A stretch of 64,000 nt of DNA from Ruania alba (lineage in GTDB: Bacteria > Actinomycetota > Actinomycetes > Actinomycetales > Beutenbergiaceae): contig NZ_FNTX01000002.1 of assembly GCF_900105765.1 (NCBI RefSeq), positions 2,294,001 through 2,358,000 of the forward strand, read 5' to 3'. This document shows positions 60,916 to 64,000 of the stretch, piece by piece. A program made the position numbers and the translations under genes. The first letter of the stretch is position 1; the number at the start of each line of letters is the position of its first letter. Under the pieces are notes generated by a model. The model saw only the letters and a program-made list of their open reading frames with translations. It had not been told where the DNA came from and did no database searches.

Positions 60916-61932
60916 TCAGGAGTCGCCGGCCTGCCGGCTGGTGAGGAGACGGCGGAACGAGTTCAGCCGTGCGCGGTCGGAGGTGCTGCCCTGCTCCGCC
61001 CACGGGTCGAGGGCGCAGTCGGGGGCGTCGTCGGCATGGGTGCATCCCCGAGGGCAGCCTGCTGCGACCTGTGCGAGGTCGTCGAATGCTGCGACGAACT
61101 GATCCGGATCCACGTGGGCGAGCCCGAAGGACCGCACCCCTGGAGTGTCGATGATCCACCCGCCGGCCGGCAGCGGCAGGGCGACGGCGGACGAACTGGT
61201 GTGGCGCCCCCGGCCGGTGACCTCGTTCACATCGCCGGTGGCCCGGTCAGCATCCGGGACCAGGGCGTTCACCAGGGTCGACTTGCCGACGCCGGAGTGC
61301 CCGACGAGGACGGATACGCGCCCCGTCAGGTGCTCGGCGACCGCGTCGACCCAGGCGGTGCTGTCGCGGTCGCGGCGGGTCGCCACTGACCGCACGTCCA
61401 AGGTGGCGTACCGGTCTGCGAAGTCGGCTGCGTAGGAGTCGCTGACCAGGTCGGCCTTGGTGAGCACCAGCAGCGCCTCCATTCCGGCGTCGAAGGCGGC
61501 CACGAGGAACCGGTCGACCATGCGGGGCCGTGGCTCCGGGTCCGCCAGCGCCGTGACGATCACGAGCTGATCGGCGTTCGCCACGATCCCGCGCTCGGTG
61601 GGGTCGGTATCGTCGGCGGATCGGCGCAGCAGCGTCTGCCGTTCCTGGACGCGCACCACGCGCGCCAGCGTGCCTTCGGATCCGGAGACGTCCCCGACGA
61701 GGTCGACCCGGTCGCCGACCACCACGGCACCCCTGCCCAGCTCTCGTGCCTTCACTGCGACTACCGGGACGCCTGTATCGGTGAGCACCTGGTAGCGGCC
61801 GCGGTCCACGGCGGTGACCAGTCCGGGGACGGCGTCGGCGTGCTCGGGGCGCTGCTTCGAGCGTGGCCGCGAACCGCGCCGGTTCGGGCGTACCCGGACG
61901 TCGGCCTCGGTGTATGCCTCCCGTCGGACCAT
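60916..61932 (-). CDS. rsgA: Ribosome small-subunit GTPase RsgA
   Basis: A 338-residue circularly permuted GTPase. An OB-fold (VTAVDRGRYQVLTDTG) is followed by the G4 motif LTKADLV, then G1 GHSGVGKSTLVNAL and G3 DTPGVRSFG. The C-terminal zinc motif is CPRGCTHADDAPDC. RsgA checks late maturation of the 30S subunit and is stimulated by 16S rRNA. The ATG at 61932 overlaps the aroA stop as TGATG, and aroA-rsgA order is the usual one in actinobacteria. Confidence 0.95.
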   Translation of the reverse strand: MVRREAYTEADVRVRPNRRGSRPRSKQRPEHADAVPGLVTAVDRGRYQVLTDTGVPVVAVKARELGRGAVVVGDRVDLVGDVSGSEGTLARVVRVQERQTLLRRSADDTDPTERGIVANADQLVIVTALADPEPRPRMVDRFLVAAFDAGMEALLVLTKADLVSDSYAADFADRYATLDVRSVATRRDRDSTAWVDAVAEHLTGRVSVLVGHSGVGKSTLVNALVPDADRATGDVNEVTGRGRHTSSSAVALPLPAGGWIIDTPGVRSFGLAHVDPDQFVAAFDDLAQVAAGCPRGCTHADDAPDCALDPWAEQGSTSDRARLNSFRRLLTSRQAGDS

Positions 61933-63293
61933 CAGTGCGTGCCGCCGCCGAGCATCGAGTGCCACATGCCGGGGAGGTCGGGGAGGGTCTTGGCTGTGGT
62001 GCCCACGTTGACGACTCCCACGCCCGGTACGGCCAGGCCGATCATGGCGGCGAAGGTGGCCATCCGGTGGTCGTGGTAGGTCTCCACGTCTGCCCCGTGC
62101 AGGTCGCCCCCGCGGATCCAGACGCCGTCTTCGAGCTCTTCGGCGATCCCGCCGAGCCGGGTGATCTCGGTGACCAATGCGGCAAGCCGGTCCGTCTCGT
62201 GACCGCGTAGGTGTGCGATCCCGTGCAGGCGGGACTCGCCGGGGGCGAGGGCTGCGAGAGCAGCGACCGTCGGGGCCAGCTCACCCGCTGCGGAGAGGTC
62301 GAGGTCCACAGGTGTGATGCTGCCGGTCCCGTGAACGGTCAGGACGCCGTCGGAGAGTTCCACGGTGCCGCCGAGCCGGGTGAGGATCTCGGGCAACAGG
62401 CCACCGGGTTGCGTCGTGGTGGACGGCCAGAACGGCACGCTCACGCTCCCGCCCACGGCCAGGGCGGCACCGAGGAACGGCGCCGCGTTGGACAGGTCCG
62501 GTTCGATCAGCACGTCGCCGCCGGAGATTTCGCCAGGCTCCACTCGCCACTTGCCGGGCGCGACGTCATCGACCTCCACGCCACGCTCGCGCAGGACCGC
62601 GATCGTCATGTCGATGTGCGGCTGGCTGGGCAGCACCTCACCGACGTGGTGCAGGGTCAGCCCGGCTTCGAACCGGGGCGCGGCGAGCAGCAGGCCGGAG
62701 ATGAACTGAGAGGACGTCGACGCGTCGACGTCGATCTCGCTGCCGCGGATCCCTCCGGTGCCGTGGACGGCCACGGGCAAGTACTGCGGCACCGTGTCGG
62801 GATCCTGGCGGCCGGTGCTGTCGGTGGCGGAGGGAGCCCTGCCGGACGCCGTCACCGGTACTCCGAGGGCAGCGAGGGCGCGCAGCACGGGGCCCATCGG
62901 TCGCACGCGTGCTCCGGGGTCACCGTCAAGGTGCACCGGCCCGTCGGCGAGGGCAGCGATCGGTGGCACGAACCGCATCACGGTTCCCGCGAGGCCGCAG
63001 TCGATACTCACGTCGCCACGTAGGGGACCCGGACGCACCTCGAGGGTGGCACCGTGGTCACTGCTGGAGATCTCGGTGCCGAGCGTGCGCAATGCGCCGA
63101 TCATCAGATCGGCGTCGCGGGAGCGCAATGCCCCGCGGATGGTCGTGGGTTCGGCGGCGATCGCGGCCAGGGGGAGAGCTCTGTTCGTGAGGGACTTCGA
63201 CCCCGGAACGATGACTGTTGCGTCAAGCGGTGCTGCGGCAGTCGGGGCTGGCCAGATGTCGGAGGTGTCGCTGAGAACGGGAGAAGTCGCCAC
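61932..63293 (-). CDS. aroA: 3-phosphoshikimate 1-carboxyvinyltransferase (EPSP synthase)
   Basis: A 453-residue enzyme of the shikimate pathway. The N-terminal motif is PGSKSLTNRALPLAAIA; other blocks are DCGLAGTVMRFVPPIAALADGPVHLDGD, IDVDASTSSQFISGLLLAAP and TYHDHRMATFAAMIGLAVPG. The start is a GTG at 63293, six bases after a TAGGCT -10 box, so it is probably leaderless. rsgA follows with a TGATG overlap. Length and motif order are normal for the actinobacterial enzyme. Confidence 0.95.
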   Translation of the reverse strand: MATSPVLSDTSDIWPAPTAAAPLDATVIVPGSKSLTNRALPLAAIAAEPTTIRGALRSRDADLMIGALRTLGTEISSSDHGATLEVRPGPLRGDVSIDCGLAGTVMRFVPPIAALADGPVHLDGDPGARVRPMGPVLRALAALGVPVTASGRAPSATDSTGRQDPDTVPQYLPVAVHGTGGIRGSEIDVDASTSSQFISGLLLAAPRFEAGLTLHHVGEVLPSQPHIDMTIAVLRERGVEVDDVAPGKWRVEPGEISGGDVLIEPDLSNAAPFLGAALAVGGSVSVPFWPSTTTQPGGLLPEILTRLGGTVELSDGVLTVHGTGSITPVDLDLSAAGELAPTVAALAALAPGESRLHGIAHLRGHETDRLAALVTEITRLGGIAEELEDGVWIRGGDLHGADVETYHDHRMATFAAMIGLAVPGVGVVNVGTTAKTLPDLPGMWHSMLGGGTH

Positions 63294-63299
63294 GAGGTC

Positions 63300-63305
63300 A
63301 GCCTA
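63300..63305 (-). promoter_or_regulatory. Predicted -10 box of aroA, leaderless start
   Basis: TAGGCT on the minus strand, six bases before the GTG, with no ribosome-binding sequence. The rest of the gap to 63433 is GC-rich and shows nothing else. Confidence 0.5.
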
Positions 63306-63433
63306 CTGGGCTGGTGGGCGGCGCCGGCTGTCGCTGGTGCGCGATAGCGGTCGACCGCGGGGCTCAATCTGGCTCCCGGACATGCCGAGGCCCCCGCTGA
63401 CGGGTGGTGTCGGCGGGGTTCGGGGTGGGGTGG

Positions 63434-64000
63434 TCAGTCTGGTGGTGGGTCGGTGTGGCCGGGCAGGTTTGGCCGCGGTGGATCAGCGACGCACTCGCTG
63501 TGTGGCTGGTCAGGTCTGCTCTCGGGCGGACCGCTGCCACGGGGGCTGCCCCGTCCGTTTCGTGGCCTATTGCCGGCGGTGGGGATGGGGTAGGTGCCAG
63601 AAGGTGTCACCAGATAATGGACACCATCGGGTGCAGCCCAGTAATACACCCCAGGGGTGATCATCGAATACGACCACCCGGTATGGGTTTTCGCCCGGTG
63701 GTGACGTCGACACAAAGCGGCCATATTCACCGAACTCGTTCGACCACCCTGGTCGTAGGGAACACTATGATCCAGATCGGCAGAACGCGCGGAGCGATTG
63801 CAATAGGGAAACCGGCACCGCCCGTCACGAAGAATGATCCGCTCGCGCAGTGTCGGGCTGGCCTCATACGTGGTGGCATCGGTGTGCCCGGCCAGATCGA
63901 TCACCGGACGCACCAGGATTCGTCCCGCAGTGGCACACCATTGACGAATCTGCTCTTTCGAGACCGGTGATTTGGTGTTTTCGCACCGGCCCACGATCCC
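63434..64000 (-). CDS. HNH endonuclease, DUF222 family, C-terminal fragment
   Basis: The gene enters from the right edge; about 188 residues of its C-terminus are visible. The HNH motif is complete: LRDGRCRFPYCNRSARSADLDH, then NMAALCRRHHRAKTH, with paired cysteines for zinc. This matches the C-terminal half of the DUF222 (13E12-repeat-like) HNH proteins that occur in many copies in Micrococcales genomes. The DUF222 half must lie beyond the window. The last 45 residues are proline-rich and low in complexity. No intein or phage context is visible. Confidence 0.88.
   Translation of the reverse strand, partial: GIVGRCENTKSPVSKEQIRQWCATAGRILVRPVIDLAGHTDATTYEASPTLRERIILRDGRCRFPYCNRSARSADLDHSVPYDQGGRTSSVNMAALCRRHHRAKTHTGWSYSMITPGVYYWAAPDGVHYLVTPSGTYPIPTAGNRPRNGRGSPRGSGPPESRPDQPHSECVADPPRPNLPGHTDPPPD

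Overview
The window is high-GC actinobacterial DNA. Housekeeping markers (mtrA-mtrB-lpqB, secA followed by an Rv3235-like gene, hpf, rsgA, aroA, a three-gene sdhCAB operon with one cytochrome b subunit) and a DUF222/HNH gene at the right edge point to Micrococcales. The three sugar-uptake systems and intracellular glycan enzymes fit a Ruaniaceae/Bogoriellaceae-type soil or plant-litter organism. The family assignment is inference; the order is well supported.

Layout. 1-1,024: end of a siderophore ABC importer. 1,089-9,977: a conserved actinobacterial membrane module (RDD protein and SpoIIM-like protein divergent, then DUF58, MoxR, DUF4350, DUF4129 and a polytopic protein), interrupted at 3,281-4,299 by a frameshifted AbiEi/DUF559-type gene flanked by GTTCCAACG repeats. 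10,067-17,235: MtrAB-LpqB, ComF-like protein, HPF and a YcaQ-like DNA glycosylase. 17,285-33,606: a sulfated-glycan locus with a secreted beta-propeller protein, an unusual regulator, two formylglycine sulfatases without signal peptides, a sugar ABC importer, DUF1961 protein, aldolase-like and sugar-modifying NAD(P) enzymes, with a parDE pair between its arms. 33,822-42,144: SecA, Rv3235-like, LysM, BldC-like HTH, SAF protein, CpaE-like ATPase and HisN. 42,274-57,415: a second glycan/acid-sugar locus with a FadR-type GntR regulator, two SBP-permease-permease sets, SDR, acid-sugar dehydratase, CE7 esterase, (alpha/alpha)6 glycosidase, epimerase-like protein and SMP-30 lactonase. 57,497-63,293: sdhCAB, then rsgA and aroA on the other strand. 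63,434-64,000: start-less HNH endonuclease.

How it works together. The sulfated-glycan locus appears to be one regulon: the same palindrome CGGTCCGGACCG, with CGGTCCGGACCGTTA shared at both places, sits on the start region of a near-consensus promoter before the beta-propeller gene and exactly midway between the divergent genes at 31,793 and 31,902, inside the -35/-10 spacers. Sulfatases, esterase and glycosidase all lack export signals, so oligosaccharides are probably imported with their sulfate/acetyl groups and stripped in the cytoplasm. None of the three sugar importers has its own ATPase, so a shared MsiK-type ATPase elsewhere is expected. The GntR locus has its own operator, GATCAAGTGAT, before the secreted DUF5005-like gene and before gntR.

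Four genes (near 4,113, 7,066, 9,954 and 31,361) are broken by small indels although the protein continues cleanly in another frame. At least three lie in otherwise conserved genes, so assembly error is as likely as decay. Many genes have a TANNNT -10 box 6-7 nt before the start codon and no Shine-Dalgarno sequence, implying leaderless mRNAs. No tRNA, rRNA, CRISPR array, insertion sequence or prophage was seen. No gap between genes exceeds 300 bases.
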